Of a DNA stretch of 64,000 nucleotides, positions 24,368 to 32,806 are shown piece after piece. The stretch covers positions 1 through 64,000 of the forward strand of contig JAOASE010000012.1 of assembly GCA_025210155.1 (NCBI GenBank), read 5' to 3'. This DNA is from Alphaproteobacteria bacterium (GTDB taxonomy: Bacteria > Pseudomonadota > Alphaproteobacteria > Rs-D84 > CASDRH01). The notes below the pieces were generated by a model that did not search any database, was not told the DNA's origin, and worked only from the letters and a program-made list of their open reading frames with translations. How positions within the stretch are numbered: position 1 is the stretch's first letter; each line of letters begins with the position of its first letter. The position numbers and the translations under genes are program-made.

Positions 24368-25348
24368 TTAAGCTAGTTTTATTAAGCTAATTTTATCTAG
24401 TGTTTTAACTTCACTGTTGTCGAAAATTATTTTTTCTTCAGGGTTGTGAGTTAGTCCAGTAGCCTTATTATCAGAAATGTCGACTTTGATTATTACTATT
24501 TCTGTAACACCGTCATTTCTTTTTCTTTTTAATATAGCCAGGTCACCGTCTTTAACATCTTCAGATTTATCTGCGAATATTATGCTTCCGTTAGGAATTA
24601 AAGAGCCTAGTTTTTCATTGCTGATTTGAACAGCGTAAGTATCATGCCAGTCTTTTTCTAGATAGATAGGGCATTCAATAAGGTTACTTTCATTTTTAGC
24701 TATAATTAAGTTTCCTTCAGAATCATGTTCTTTATAAAAAGGAACTTTATATTTACCAGAGTTTTTAGCACCTCTGTTTGCTATATCGCTGAAATGAGTA
24801 AGTTTGAATTCACCTTGATTTTTTCTAAGATGTTTATTTAATTCACCCTTAACAGATCTTTCTTTGATTCTAGTAACCATATCTTCAATTTCCATGCCTA
24901 AAGCACCTGCTATTGAAGCTAGTTCGTTTTTGTATATTTCTCTTTGACCCATTTCAACTCTGTGATAAACAGAAACAGTCATTAGAGCTTGTTTAGCAAA
25001 ATCGGCTAGGTTGATTTTTCTTTCTTTTCTTAATTCTCTTAGGCCAGCACCAAAAACTTTAAGACCTGAGTTTTCGTTTGCAGAAATTCTTTTTTCAGCT
25101 TCTTTTTTCCATTCTTCTAGTATGGCTTGGTCTTCATCTTTTTCTTTAGAGATGAAAATATCGTCTGTCGTACAATTAAGAAACTCAATGATTTTTATCA
25201 TTTGTTCTTGGCTGATTCTTCTATATCCTCTTTCTATTTTAGATATAGCAGAAAGAGAAACGCCCAGTAAATCTGCGATTTCTTGCATCCCAACGCCTTT
25301 TGCTTTTCTTGCGCTTCTTAGCTTATTTGGGAAAATAATTTCTTCCAT
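24368..25348 (-). CDS. Double-HTH XRE regulator with S24/LexA-like C-terminal domain lacking the catalytic Ser
   Basis: 326 residues. First HTH about res 6-64 (LRSARKAKGVGMQEIADLLG, SLSAISKIERGYR), second HTH about 100-158 (LRELRKERKINLADFAK, SVYHRVEMGQREI), then a C-terminal domain (about 200-326) with YAVQISNEKLGSLIPNGSIIFAD and DVKDGDLAILKRK. That order matches the S24 peptidase fold of LexA and cI repressors, where the active serine lies in a GDSMxP motif. Here the aligned residues are NEKLGS, with Lys246 at the Ser position, so self-cleavage seems lost. Probably a dimerising repressor with a sensor-like domain. It is divergent from rpmJ. No phage genes are nearby. Confidence 0.75.
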   Translation of the reverse strand: MEEIIFPNKLRSARKAKGVGMQEIADLLGVSLSAISKIERGYRRISQEQMIKIIEFLNCTTDDIFISKEKDEDQAILEEWKKEAEKRISANENSGLKVFGAGLRELRKERKINLADFAKQALMTVSVYHRVEMGQREIYKNELASIAGALGMEIEDMVTRIKERSVKGELNKHLRKNQGEFKLTHFSDIANRGAKNSGKYKVPFYKEHDSEGNLIIAKNESNLIECPIYLEKDWHDTYAVQISNEKLGSLIPNGSIIFADKSEDVKDGDLAILKRKRNDGVTEIVIIKVDISDNKATGLTHNPEEKIIFDNSEVKTLDKISLIKLA

Positions 25349-25465
25349 TTGTTCGTTTCCTTATTCTTTGTAGTCATTATTTTCTTATAAAATATTTTTT
25401 TTTGTCATAAATGTCAAGTTTTTATTTAAAAAAAATTTTGTCTAAAGTTGATTTGAAGAATTGAG

Positions 25466-25493
25466 TTGACTTTCTTATTTTAATGTGTAATAT
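25466..25493 (+). promoter_or_regulatory. rpmJ promoter
   Basis: -35 TTGACT (25466-25471), -10 TAATAT (25488-25493), spacer 16, with TGTG just before the -10 as a partial extended element. Confidence 0.65.
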
Positions 25494-25534
25494 ACCCAAC
25501 ATATTGAAAAAAGAACAATTTTATGAGGTTTGTT

Positions 25535-25660
25535 ATGAAAATTAGATCATCTTTAAAATCTTTTATGAAAAAGGGTAAGTTAATAAAAAGAGGTAAAACA
25601 CTAATAGTTATTGACCCTAAAAACCCTAGGATTAAAGTTAAACAAGGTAGAAAAAAATAA
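25535..25660 (+). CDS. rpmJ: Ribosomal protein bL36 (cysteine-free form)
   Basis: 41 residues, too short to stand out but clear: MKIRSSLKSFMKKGKLIKRG then LIVIDPKNPRIKVKQGRKK. The usual zinc ligands of bL36 (CxxC...C....H) are absent; this is the C-minus form common in alphaproteobacteria and useful under zinc shortage. GAGG RBS and its own promoter lie upstream. It is monocistronic, as in many alphaproteobacteria. Confidence 0.93.
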   Translation: MKIRSSLKSFMKKGKLIKRGKTLIVIDPKNPRIKVKQGRKK

Positions 25661-25674
25661 ATTGGTTTTGTTTT

Positions 25675-25704
25675 TTGACTTGATTTAGATTGAGTTAAGA
25701 TACT
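25675..25704 (+). promoter_or_regulatory. Promoter-like site directly after rpmJ
   Basis: TTGACT (25675-25680), 18-base spacer, GATACT (25699-25704). A terminator hairpin begins only 23 bases downstream, so transcription from here would yield an RNA of roughly 40 nt. Confidence 0.4.
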
Positions 25705-25726
25705 TGTTTTATTATTGATATAGGAG

Positions 25727-25752
25727 CTCTCTGGAATTCTGGGGAGTTTTTT
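25727..25752 (+). terminator. Rho-independent terminator after rpmJ
   Basis: CTCTCTGG (25727-25734) pairs, with G-U pairs, to CTGGGGAG (25739-25746), followed by six T. Confidence 0.75.
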
Positions 25753-25793
25753 ATTTCATATGATTGTTTTCACAACCGTAGTGCGTTTAATAA

Positions 25794-25822
25794 TTAACTT
25801 GCCTTTTTTTTGCTATTATAAT
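25794..25822 (+). promoter_or_regulatory. rne promoter
   Basis: -35 TTAACT (25794-25799), 17-base spacer, perfect -10 TATAAT (25817-25822). Transcription from here would give rne a 5' leader of about 315 nt. Confidence 0.6.
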
Positions 25823-25828
25823 AATATA

Positions 25829-26143
25829 GGTCTATTAAACGAAAGAAATTTTTTAAAACGATAACAGAGGTATAGATGTTTTTAGATGTTAGGCAAATAT
25901 TAAGACCTGATTTTCAATGTTTTTTTACATTGTCTATTCTGTTATTGATTTTTTCAAATAAAAGTGAAAAAGAAAGATATGCTTTTGGCAATTTTTCTTC
26001 TTTTTTAGTCGCTTTGGCTACAAATAACTTAATAAATAAATTTGGTGCTAAGAAAATTTATGCAAGAAATAATCTCATAAATAATAGTGCTGATTATATA
26101 GGAAATGGAGCTTTAATGGGAAGCTCGAAAGGATTGATTAAAA
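25829..26143 (+). promoter_or_regulatory. Long 5' leader of rne
   Basis: About 315 bases between the predicted start of transcription and the rne ATG. It contains a small hairpin around 25915-25932 (CAATGT/ACATTG). It also holds an open frame from ATG 25876 with RBS AGAGG that would run into rne in another frame (to 26247). That frame shows no recognisable protein. Long structured leaders are the autoregulatory target of RNase E in gamma-proteobacteria; a similar role here is inference. Confidence 0.45.
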
Positions 26144-27970
26144 ATGACAAAACAAATGATGATAGATTATACTCATCCGGAGGAAACTCGTGTAGCCTTA
26201 ACGGAAAATGGGTATCTTCAAGACTTCGAAATAGAAACAACTACTAAAAAAGAGTTGAAATCTAATGTGTATTTGGCGAAAGTTGCAAGGGTAGAACCTT
26301 CTTTGCAAGTTGCTTTTGTTGAATATGGTGGTGGTAGACATGGTTTTCTGCCGTTCTCAGAAATACATCCAGATTATTATCAAATACCTGCAAAAGATAA
26401 AGAGGTATTCCTTAGTTCTATGAAAGGGGATACTGACTTTGTTGATTCTGATATGGAAGAATTAGATGGTGATGATGATAGAGAATTTGTAAAAAATAAA
26501 GAAAATAGACATGTTGTAGAGACTTTTTCTGAAGATGATGATGATCATGAAAAATCTTTTGAAGATTTAAAGAAAAGTCTTTTGGCTAAATATAAAATAC
26601 AAGATGTTATTAAACCGAGACAATTACTTCTTATTCAAGTTGAAAAGGAAGAAAGAGGTAATAAAGGAGCTGCAGTTACAACCTATCTTTCTTTAGCTGG
26701 TAGATTCTGTGTGTTTATGCCAAATTCTGGAAAGAAATTAAAATATGGTGTTAGTAGAAAAATTTCTTATAGACCAGAAAGAAGAAGAATTAAAGATATT
26801 CTTTCTAAATTTAAAATTGCTGATGGTCAAACTGTTATAGTTAGAACTGCTGGTGAAGATAAATCTAAGAGAGAATTGAAAAAAGATTATGATTTCTTAA
26901 TGTCTGTTTGGGAAGAAATTAAAGAAAAAACAGTTCATTCTGAAGCGCCGGCATTAATTCATGATGATGGAAATCTTTTGAAAAGAGCATTTAGAGATAT
27001 GCTTAAGGAAGATATTGATGAAGTTATTATTGATGGAGATAAAGGTTTTGAAAAGGCTAAAGAGTTAGTAAAAGGTTTAGGTATTAAATCTAAAATTATA
27101 ACTAATCATAAAGGTAAGGTTCCTTTATTCTTGGATGCTGGTATAGAAAGACAGATTGAAGCTATGCATTCTCCAATAGTTCAATTGAAATCAGGAGCTT
27201 ATTTAGTAATAGATCAAACAGAGGCTTTAGTTTCTATAGATGTTAATTCAGGTAGATCTACTAAAGAAAGAGATATAGATTCTACAGTGTTGAAGACTAA
27301 TATTGAAGCTGCTAAAGGTGTTGCAAGACAATTGAAGATGAGAGATATGTCTGGTTTGATAGTTATTGATTTTATTGATATGTCTAATCCTGAAGATAAT
27401 TATAAGCTTGAACAAGAAATGAGAAAAGCTCTTAAAGATGATAGATCTCGTGTTCAAATGGGTAGAATTAATAATTTTGGTTTGATGATTCTTTCAAGAC
27501 AAAGATTAAAACCATCATTTATTGAAAGTAGTTATAATGTTTGTCCTCATTGTGAAGGAACAGGATTGGTACCTTCTGTACAAACTGCATCAGTTATGAC
27601 TATTAGACACATTGAAGAAGCTTTATTAGATAAACATTCTGATAGAATGGTTGTTAATGTTCCTTCAGAAGTTGGTTTGTATATATTAAATCAAAAGAGA
27701 TATGATATTTCTAATTTAGAAGAAAAATATAATACTTCTATTATAATCATGGGAGATGATACTCTTATGAATTATAGAGAGTATAAAGTTGAAAGATTTT
27801 CTTTAAATAAAAATTTAGATGGTTTTATGAAAGAAAAAGAAAGTGTTGGTTCTAGAAAAAATTATAATAAAAAATCTAAACAAGATAGAGAAACTATAAA
27901 GGGCACTAGAATTAATAAAAGAAATAAATCTTCTAATAAAAAATCTAAGAAGGGCATTTTTAATGGTTAA
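26144..27970 (+). CDS. rne: Ribonuclease E/G
   Basis: 608-residue endoribonuclease. The start is set by the family N-terminus MMIDYTHPEETRVALTENGY and by GAAAGG upstream. An S1 domain begins at about res 35 and is interrupted by an acidic insert (about 90-140; SDMEELDGDDD, SEDDDD) typical of alphaproteobacterial RNase E. Sensor/catalytic part: VSIDVNSGRST and IVIDFIDMSN carry the metal-binding aspartates. The Zn-link is CPHC followed by EGTG. After about res 560 only a short basic tail remains, so the long degradosome scaffold of E. coli RNase E is missing. Roles: mRNA decay, rRNA and tRNA processing. It overlaps rluC by 8 bases. Confidence 0.95.
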   Translation: MTKQMMIDYTHPEETRVALTENGYLQDFEIETTTKKELKSNVYLAKVARVEPSLQVAFVEYGGGRHGFLPFSEIHPDYYQIPAKDKEVFLSSMKGDTDFVDSDMEELDGDDDREFVKNKENRHVVETFSEDDDDHEKSFEDLKKSLLAKYKIQDVIKPRQLLLIQVEKEERGNKGAAVTTYLSLAGRFCVFMPNSGKKLKYGVSRKISYRPERRRIKDILSKFKIADGQTVIVRTAGEDKSKRELKKDYDFLMSVWEEIKEKTVHSEAPALIHDDGNLLKRAFRDMLKEDIDEVIIDGDKGFEKAKELVKGLGIKSKIITNHKGKVPLFLDAGIERQIEAMHSPIVQLKSGAYLVIDQTEALVSIDVNSGRSTKERDIDSTVLKTNIEAAKGVARQLKMRDMSGLIVIDFIDMSNPEDNYKLEQEMRKALKDDRSRVQMGRINNFGLMILSRQRLKPSFIESSYNVCPHCEGTGLVPSVQTASVMTIRHIEEALLDKHSDRMVVNVPSEVGLYILNQKRYDISNLEEKYNTSIIIMGDDTLMNYREYKVERFSLNKNLDGFMKEKESVGSRKNYNKKSKQDRETIKGTRINKRNKSSNKKSKKGIFNG

Positions 27971-28931
27971 GATTATAAACATTGGTGAGAAGTATGATGG
28001 AGCAAGGTTAAATAGATTTTTCTTAAAGGAATTTCCAGGTTTAACTAAATCTAATTTAGAAAAGCTTCTTAGAAAAGGTCAAATAAGAGTAAACAAAGGG
28101 AGAGTTAAATCTTCCTTTGAGCTTTCTTCAGGTGATGAAGTTAAGGGGCCTGAGTTTTTAAATGATTTTGTCGAAGCAAGAGAGAATAAAATTTCTTTTG
28201 ATGAAAAGACAATGAAAGAATTTAAAGATTCTATCATTTATCAAGATGAGAGTTTGTTGGTTGTTAATAAACCCTCAGGTTTAGCATCTCAAAAGAGTAA
28301 GTTTGCCAAGGTTGCTTTGGATGAAATAGCTAAAGCTCATGATGAGAATTTAAAATTATTACATAGGCTTGATAAAGAAACATCAGGTTTGGTTATGTTT
28401 GCGAGAAACTTAAAGGCTGCTAAGAAGTTTTCAGAATTCTTTAGAGAAAGCTCTATTCACAAGACTTATGTTGCTTGTGTTAGTGGTACTATGCCTCAAG
28501 AAAGTGGTCAGATAAAATCTTTTCTTTATGAGGATGAGAAAACTGGTAAACAAGCTAGTAAATCTGATATATCTGGAATTAGAAGAGAGGATAGACCTAA
28601 ATATAAGAGATCTTTAACTGAGTTTGAAGTTAAGGATGTTGTTGCTGGTAAATTGGCTTTTGTTGAATTACATCCTTTGACGGGAAGAAAGCATCAATTG
28701 AGAGTTCATATGTCAGATTTGGAATGTCCTATTTTAGGTGATAAAAAGTATTCAGATATTAATGTAAAAGATTTTTCTGAAGAACTTAGATTCAATATTC
28801 CTGAAAATATGTTTTTACATGCTTGGAAGGTTGAGTTTTTCCATCCTATTTTGAGAAAGAATGTAAAATTAAAAGCTGATTTTCCATCTCACTTTAAAAA
28901 GTTAATGAAGCATTTTGATACTAGCTTTTAA
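27963..28931 (+). CDS. rluC: 23S rRNA pseudouridine synthase RluC-type
   Basis: 322 residues. N-terminal S4 RNA-binding domain (LNRFFLKEFPGLTKSNLEKL, GQIRVNKGRVK), then the RluA-family catalytic domain with HRLDKETSGLVMFARN (catalytic Asp), IHKTYVACVSG and PLTGRKHQLRVHM. RluC (sites 955, 2504, 2580) and RluD share this layout; the tight rne-rluC pairing, with RluC following RNase E as in many proteobacteria, favours RluC. Confidence 0.88.
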   Translation: MVKIINIGEKYDGARLNRFFLKEFPGLTKSNLEKLLRKGQIRVNKGRVKSSFELSSGDEVKGPEFLNDFVEARENKISFDEKTMKEFKDSIIYQDESLLVVNKPSGLASQKSKFAKVALDEIAKAHDENLKLLHRLDKETSGLVMFARNLKAAKKFSEFFRESSIHKTYVACVSGTMPQESGQIKSFLYEDEKTGKQASKSDISGIRREDRPKYKRSLTEFEVKDVVAGKLAFVELHPLTGRKHQLRVHMSDLECPILGDKKYSDINVKDFSEELRFNIPENMFLHAWKVEFFHPILRKNVKLKADFPSHFKKLMKHFDTSF

Positions 28932-28948
28932 ATTTTGAGGGCTTAAAA

Positions 28949-31384
28949 ATGAAGAAGAAAAATAAAAGAAAATTTTTTAATAAGGTTGCTTGGAAAAAGC
29001 GATTAAAAAAGTTTAAGAAGAAAATATATTCTTTTAAAACCTATGTTACTTTGTTGCATAAAATTTTTAATTTTCTTTTACTTTCTTTTAAAACAATATT
29101 TATATTATTAATAATTTTATTAATATCTTCTAAGTTTATTTTATCTTTTATTGATAGTTCTGATTATAGAGATGATATTTCAAATTACGTTAATGAAAGT
29201 TTGGGTGTGGAACTTCTTATTAATGGTGATTTGGAATTGGATCTTATGTCTCCAAATCCGAAGCTAGTTTTTAATGATGTTGTTTTTAAAGATGAAATAG
29301 AGTTTTTAAAAGCTAGAGAAATAAAGATTGAGATTTCTCTTTGGGAACTTTTCTTTAATAAATTATCTTTTTCTAATTTAGAAGTTTTTGATGGGACTTT
29401 AATTATTAATAAAGAGGTTATCAAAAATATTGCTGAAGAAGTGGATGAAGAAGATTCGGCTTTTAAAACGATTGATAATAATACTTTATTGTTAGATAAC
29501 AGTGAGAAAGTTGAAAAAGACGATTCGACAGGCTTTATATCTAGATATATTGATAGATTGAAGTTTTCTTTTGATAGTATTTTTATTCAAAATTTTCATA
29601 TTATAGCTAATAAAAAGGATATAAAAGTAGATGCTTTGAAATTAAATAATGATAAATTTCAAAGTAATTTTAGAGGTATTGTAGATTACAATAAGAAAAA
29701 AATTAAAATTGATTTTGATACAAATGAGATCGAAAAATTAGTTGATAATTTGATAAATGATGGAGAAATTTTCTTAGATGGAGAAGTTATTTTAAATGGA
29801 GCTAAGTTAAAGACTTTAATGAAAGTTGGAAACTTTTCTTCTGACTTTAAAATTGTTGGAAGGTTGGATTTCGTTTCTGAAGATTTGTTTTCTAACTTAA
29901 AAAGTTTTGATATAGAGGCAATTTCTTTACCTACTTTAAAAGCTAAATCTAACTTTATTTTTTCTAAAAATTATTTAATGTTTTCTGATATGAAATTAGA
30001 TTTGGGAAAATCTAATTTAAGAGGAAGTGTTGAAGGTGAGTTTAATTCTAAGAGACCTAATTTTAAAATTTTACTTGAATCTGATTACATAGATTTAGAT
30101 GAGGTTTTACAATATGAAGAATATGCATCAGAGGAATTAGATGAAATTATAAAAAAAGATAAAGAGCTAAATGCCTTTAAGGATATTCCACTTTTTGCAG
30201 ATACTTTTAATTCTTTCAATGTGAATGTTAATTTAGACTTTAAATATTTTGTTGCTTATCGAAATTTAAATCTTTCAAATACTAAATTTGATTTTGTTTT
30301 GAATGATGGTATTGGAATATTAAAATCGTTTAAAACAAATATAGCAGATGGATTTGTTGACATGCTTGTTTTAGCAGATGTTTCGGATGGTAAAAATTTA
30401 GTATCTTCTTTAAAGCTTAATGCTGATAATGTTGTTGTTGCAAAAATATTATCTCAAGTTGGTTATGAAGATTTTGCTAAAGGTGGAGCATCTATGCTTA
30501 GAATTGCTTTAGATTCAAAGGGAACTGATTTAGAGGAGTTGATGGCGAATTTAAATGGTTCCGTAAAGGCAAGGACTATAGAGGAAATGAAGGTTGATGA
30601 TTTAGGATTTGAATCTTTAAGTTCTGATTTATTAACGACTACATTAAAGGCAGGGACCAATGCAATAAAGACAGTTGGTGATACTGTTAAAGATGTTTTT
30701 GTTAAAAAGAAAAAAAGAAATAAAAAGAAAAGAAAAATTAGCTGTATATCTACCAACTTAAATATTAAAGATGGAAAAACTAAAAGTGATAGAGGTATTG
30801 CTATGGAAAGTTCTAAGTTTAATATGGTTATTGATGGATATGTAGATTTTAAGAAAGAGGAAATGGACGTTTCAATTCTACCAGTTAGAAAAGAAGGATT
30901 TAAATTAGGTCTGAATGTAACTCCTTTAGATCTGATAGCTATTAAAGGATCTTTGGCTGAACCTAAGATAGTTATTGATGAAAACTCTTTGACTAGAGAG
31001 GCTAGTGAGTTGGCATTTATATCTCTTGTTTTGGCTCCAGTAACAGGCGCTACTAGCTTAGCAGCTACTGGTTTAACAACGGTGTTTACTAGGTCCTTGT
31101 TGGATGAAGTTAATAAAGATGAGCATCCTTGTAGAACAGCTTGGTTGGGTAAAAACAATGATAATAAAGATGTTAAGTTTAAAGAAGAAGATAGTTTGTT
31201 GGCTGATAAAAGATTTGGAGAGGTTTCTTATAGGGCTGAATTTTTGAAAAAGAATATAGATGCTGAACTTAGAAAATCTAAGTTTTCAATAAAAAAGAAG
31301 TTGGAAGTTAATGAGGATAAATCTTTAAACTTAAAAAATGAAGTAGATAATATTACAGATAAAAAAGAAAACCTTCAAAATTAA
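28949..31384 (+). CDS. AsmA-family protein
   Basis: 811 residues. A strongly basic cytoplasmic N-terminus, one membrane anchor (about res 47-68, LLLSFKTIFILLIILLISS), then a long periplasmic chain of amphipathic beta segments with AsmA features. These include YRDDISNYVNESLGVELLINGDLELDLM near the start and GSVKARTIEEMKVDDLGFESL late. AsmA proteins are bridge-like lipid-transport proteins spanning from inner to outer membrane. A C-terminal lysine-rich coil (after about 740) is added. 17 bases after rluC. A frame of 231 codons on the opposite strand is a shadow. Confidence 0.85.
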   Translation: MKKKNKRKFFNKVAWKKRLKKFKKKIYSFKTYVTLLHKIFNFLLLSFKTIFILLIILLISSKFILSFIDSSDYRDDISNYVNESLGVELLINGDLELDLMSPNPKLVFNDVVFKDEIEFLKAREIKIEISLWELFFNKLSFSNLEVFDGTLIINKEVIKNIAEEVDEEDSAFKTIDNNTLLLDNSEKVEKDDSTGFISRYIDRLKFSFDSIFIQNFHIIANKKDIKVDALKLNNDKFQSNFRGIVDYNKKKIKIDFDTNEIEKLVDNLINDGEIFLDGEVILNGAKLKTLMKVGNFSSDFKIVGRLDFVSEDLFSNLKSFDIEAISLPTLKAKSNFIFSKNYLMFSDMKLDLGKSNLRGSVEGEFNSKRPNFKILLESDYIDLDEVLQYEEYASEELDEIIKKDKELNAFKDIPLFADTFNSFNVNVNLDFKYFVAYRNLNLSNTKFDFVLNDGIGILKSFKTNIADGFVDMLVLADVSDGKNLVSSLKLNADNVVVAKILSQVGYEDFAKGGASMLRIALDSKGTDLEELMANLNGSVKARTIEEMKVDDLGFESLSSDLLTTTLKAGTNAIKTVGDTVKDVFVKKKKRNKKKRKISCISTNLNIKDGKTKSDRGIAMESSKFNMVIDGYVDFKKEEMDVSILPVRKEGFKLGLNVTPLDLIAIKGSLAEPKIVIDENSLTREASELAFISLVLAPVTGATSLAATGLTTVFTRSLLDEVNKDEHPCRTAWLGKNNDNKDVKFKEEDSLLADKRFGEVSYRAEFLKKNIDAELRKSKFSIKKKLEVNEDKSLNLKNEVDNITDKKENLQN

Positions 31385-31400
31385 TTTGAAGGTTTTTTGT
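31370..31400. terminator. Bidirectional terminator overlapping the asmA stop
   Basis: AACCTTCAAA (31370-31379) / TTTGAAGGTT (31385-31394) then T run; A run upstream. The left arm encodes the last AsmA residues. Confidence 0.85.
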
Positions 31401-31407
31401 TTTCTTA

Positions 31408-32205
31408 TTAGTTTAGTTCTTGATTACAAGATGGACATTTCTTAAATCCAAATCCAGTAACTCCTTTTATGCAATTAAATATATAATATACATTTGTGAA
31501 CATTATTATGCCTAGACCAATATTAGTTGCGAATGGATATACTAATAATCCGATTAATGATAGTGAAAGAGTTGTCATCCAGAAAATGCTTATGTTTGAT
31601 AGTAGTGCACATTCTTTTTCTGAAAGGGCTTTTTTCATTGTAAATCTAATGATACTAGCGGCTATAAGTAATATTACAGAGATAACTGAAAATACAGGTA
31701 TCATCAGAGCTAGTTTCATATATTTTAAGAATTCATTGTTTGATAACTTTTCTTTTATTTTTGTTATAATAGGATGAGATTTTTGTTTTGCAATTTCATC
31801 TTTAACGTTTATGTCTAATTTGAAATTAGCTTTTGCTTTTGATTTAACTTTCTTTTCTATGTTTTTAAACTCTTTAGGAGTTTCTTTTTTGAAAAGAGAT
31901 GATGCAATAGATATTGCATTTTTACTGCTAATTTCTTTTTTTACTATATCTTTTGTTTCATCTTCAGTTGTGTCGAAAGATTTTTTTATTTGTTTTTCTT
32001 TTTCTTTAACAACATCGTCGAAACCTTCGTATAGTTGATATGCTTTATAGGCATCATCAGCTTTTTCAACATATTGTATTGTTTTTTGATTTATTTCTTC
32101 TATTTTTGGTAGGTGTTTTGTTACAAAAATATAGCTTGTTAGATATGGTAATAAAAGAACTATGAAAAGTAATTTTATAAAATATTTTTTTAAGAATTTC
32201 ATCAT
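31408..32205 (-). CDS. Membrane protein with coiled-coil domain and C-terminal zinc-ribbon-like motif
   Basis: 265 residues, no family recognised. One N-terminal membrane segment (about res 8-27, FIKLLFIVLLLPYLTSYIFV) precedes a Lys/Glu-rich, probably periplasmic helical region (28-160). Three membrane segments follow at about 165-255 (MIPVFSVISVILLIAASII, TTLSLSLIGLLVYPFA, LGIIMFTNVYYIFN). It ends in CPSCNQELN, which looks like half a zinc ribbon. GGAG RBS before the first of two adjacent ATGs. Last gene of a minus-strand run behind grpE and tolB; possible role in envelope stress or protein quality control by association only. Confidence 0.65.
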   Translation of the reverse strand: MMKFLKKYFIKLLFIVLLLPYLTSYIFVTKHLPKIEEINQKTIQYVEKADDAYKAYQLYEGFDDVVKEKEKQIKKSFDTTEDETKDIVKKEISSKNAISIASSLFKKETPKEFKNIEKKVKSKAKANFKLDINVKDEIAKQKSHPIITKIKEKLSNNEFLKYMKLALMIPVFSVISVILLIAASIIRFTMKKALSEKECALLSNISIFWMTTLSLSLIGLLVYPFATNIGLGIIMFTNVYYIFNCIKGVTGFGFKKCPSCNQELN

Positions 32206-32220
32206 TGTTTTTCTCCGTTT

Positions 32221-32781
32221 TTATTTAGCTACAACAACCATAGCTTCTTTTATTATTTTTCCGTTTAAAGTGTAACCTGTTTGTATTTCAGAAATTATAG
32301 TTCCGCTTTTTTCACCAGTATTTTCTAATTGTTGAATTGCAGAGTGTTTTTCTGGATCGAATGCTTTACCTATGCTTTCTATTGCTTTAATACCTTGTTC
32401 AGAAAGAGATGATTTGAAAGTTTCTTGAACTAGCTTTAAGCCCGATATAAGATTTTTGATATCGTTGTTTAAAGCTTCTTTTTTATGCGCTTCTTCGAAA
32501 GAAAATATAGTTCTGTTTAAATTATCAAGAACGGGTATTATTGAGTTTGCAAAAGATGATTTCGCACTATCTGTTCTTAATTTTATTTCGTTTAAACTTC
32601 TTTTTTTTGTGTTTTCTAGTTCTGCGTAAGATCTAAGAAGTTCATCTTTTAAAGTTTTAATTTCTTCTGTTTTTGAACATGCTTTATTTTCTTTATTCTT
32701 GCAACATTTTTTTCCTTTGTTACATTCTTTGTTTTCACAGTTCTTTTTATTTTGACAACATTCTTTATGTTTATCAGTCAT
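32221..32781 (-). CDS. grpE: Nucleotide exchange factor GrpE with Cys-rich N-terminal extension
   Basis: 186 residues. The GrpE core starts at about res 38: long coiled coil (LKDELLRSYAELENTKKRSL), then DNLNRTIF, LVQETFKSSLSEQGIKAIE, the conserved FDPEKHSAIQQLE and GYTLNGKIIKEAMVVVAK. It releases ADP from DnaK. The N-terminal 35 residues are odd: seven cysteines (8, 9, 15, 20, 26, 27, 35) among Lys and Asn, including two CC pairs. Ordinary GrpE N-termini are acidic and cysteine-free. The extension is in frame, has RBS AAAGGA before its ATG, and matches the codon use of the rest. It could bind metal or form disulfides. dnaK and dnaJ are not in the window. Confidence 0.93.
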   Translation of the reverse strand: MTDKHKECCQNKKNCENKECNKGKKCCKNKENKACSKTEEIKTLKDELLRSYAELENTKKRSLNEIKLRTDSAKSSFANSIIPVLDNLNRTIFSFEEAHKKEALNNDIKNLISGLKLVQETFKSSLSEQGIKAIESIGKAFDPEKHSAIQQLENTGEKSGTIISEIQTGYTLNGKIIKEAMVVVAK

Positions 32782-32806
32782 TTTTTTTTCCTTTCAGATT
32801 TTGTTT

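Noticed and set aside
25876-26247. 123-codon open frame before and overlapping rne
   Set aside because: No recognisable protein, overlaps the certain rne start by 104 bases, and sits in the predicted rne leader. Kept only as a possible leader frame.
30463-31158. 231-codon frame opposite asmA
   Set aside because: Antisense shadow: the + strand frame is a clear AsmA protein, and the minus translation is low in complexity.
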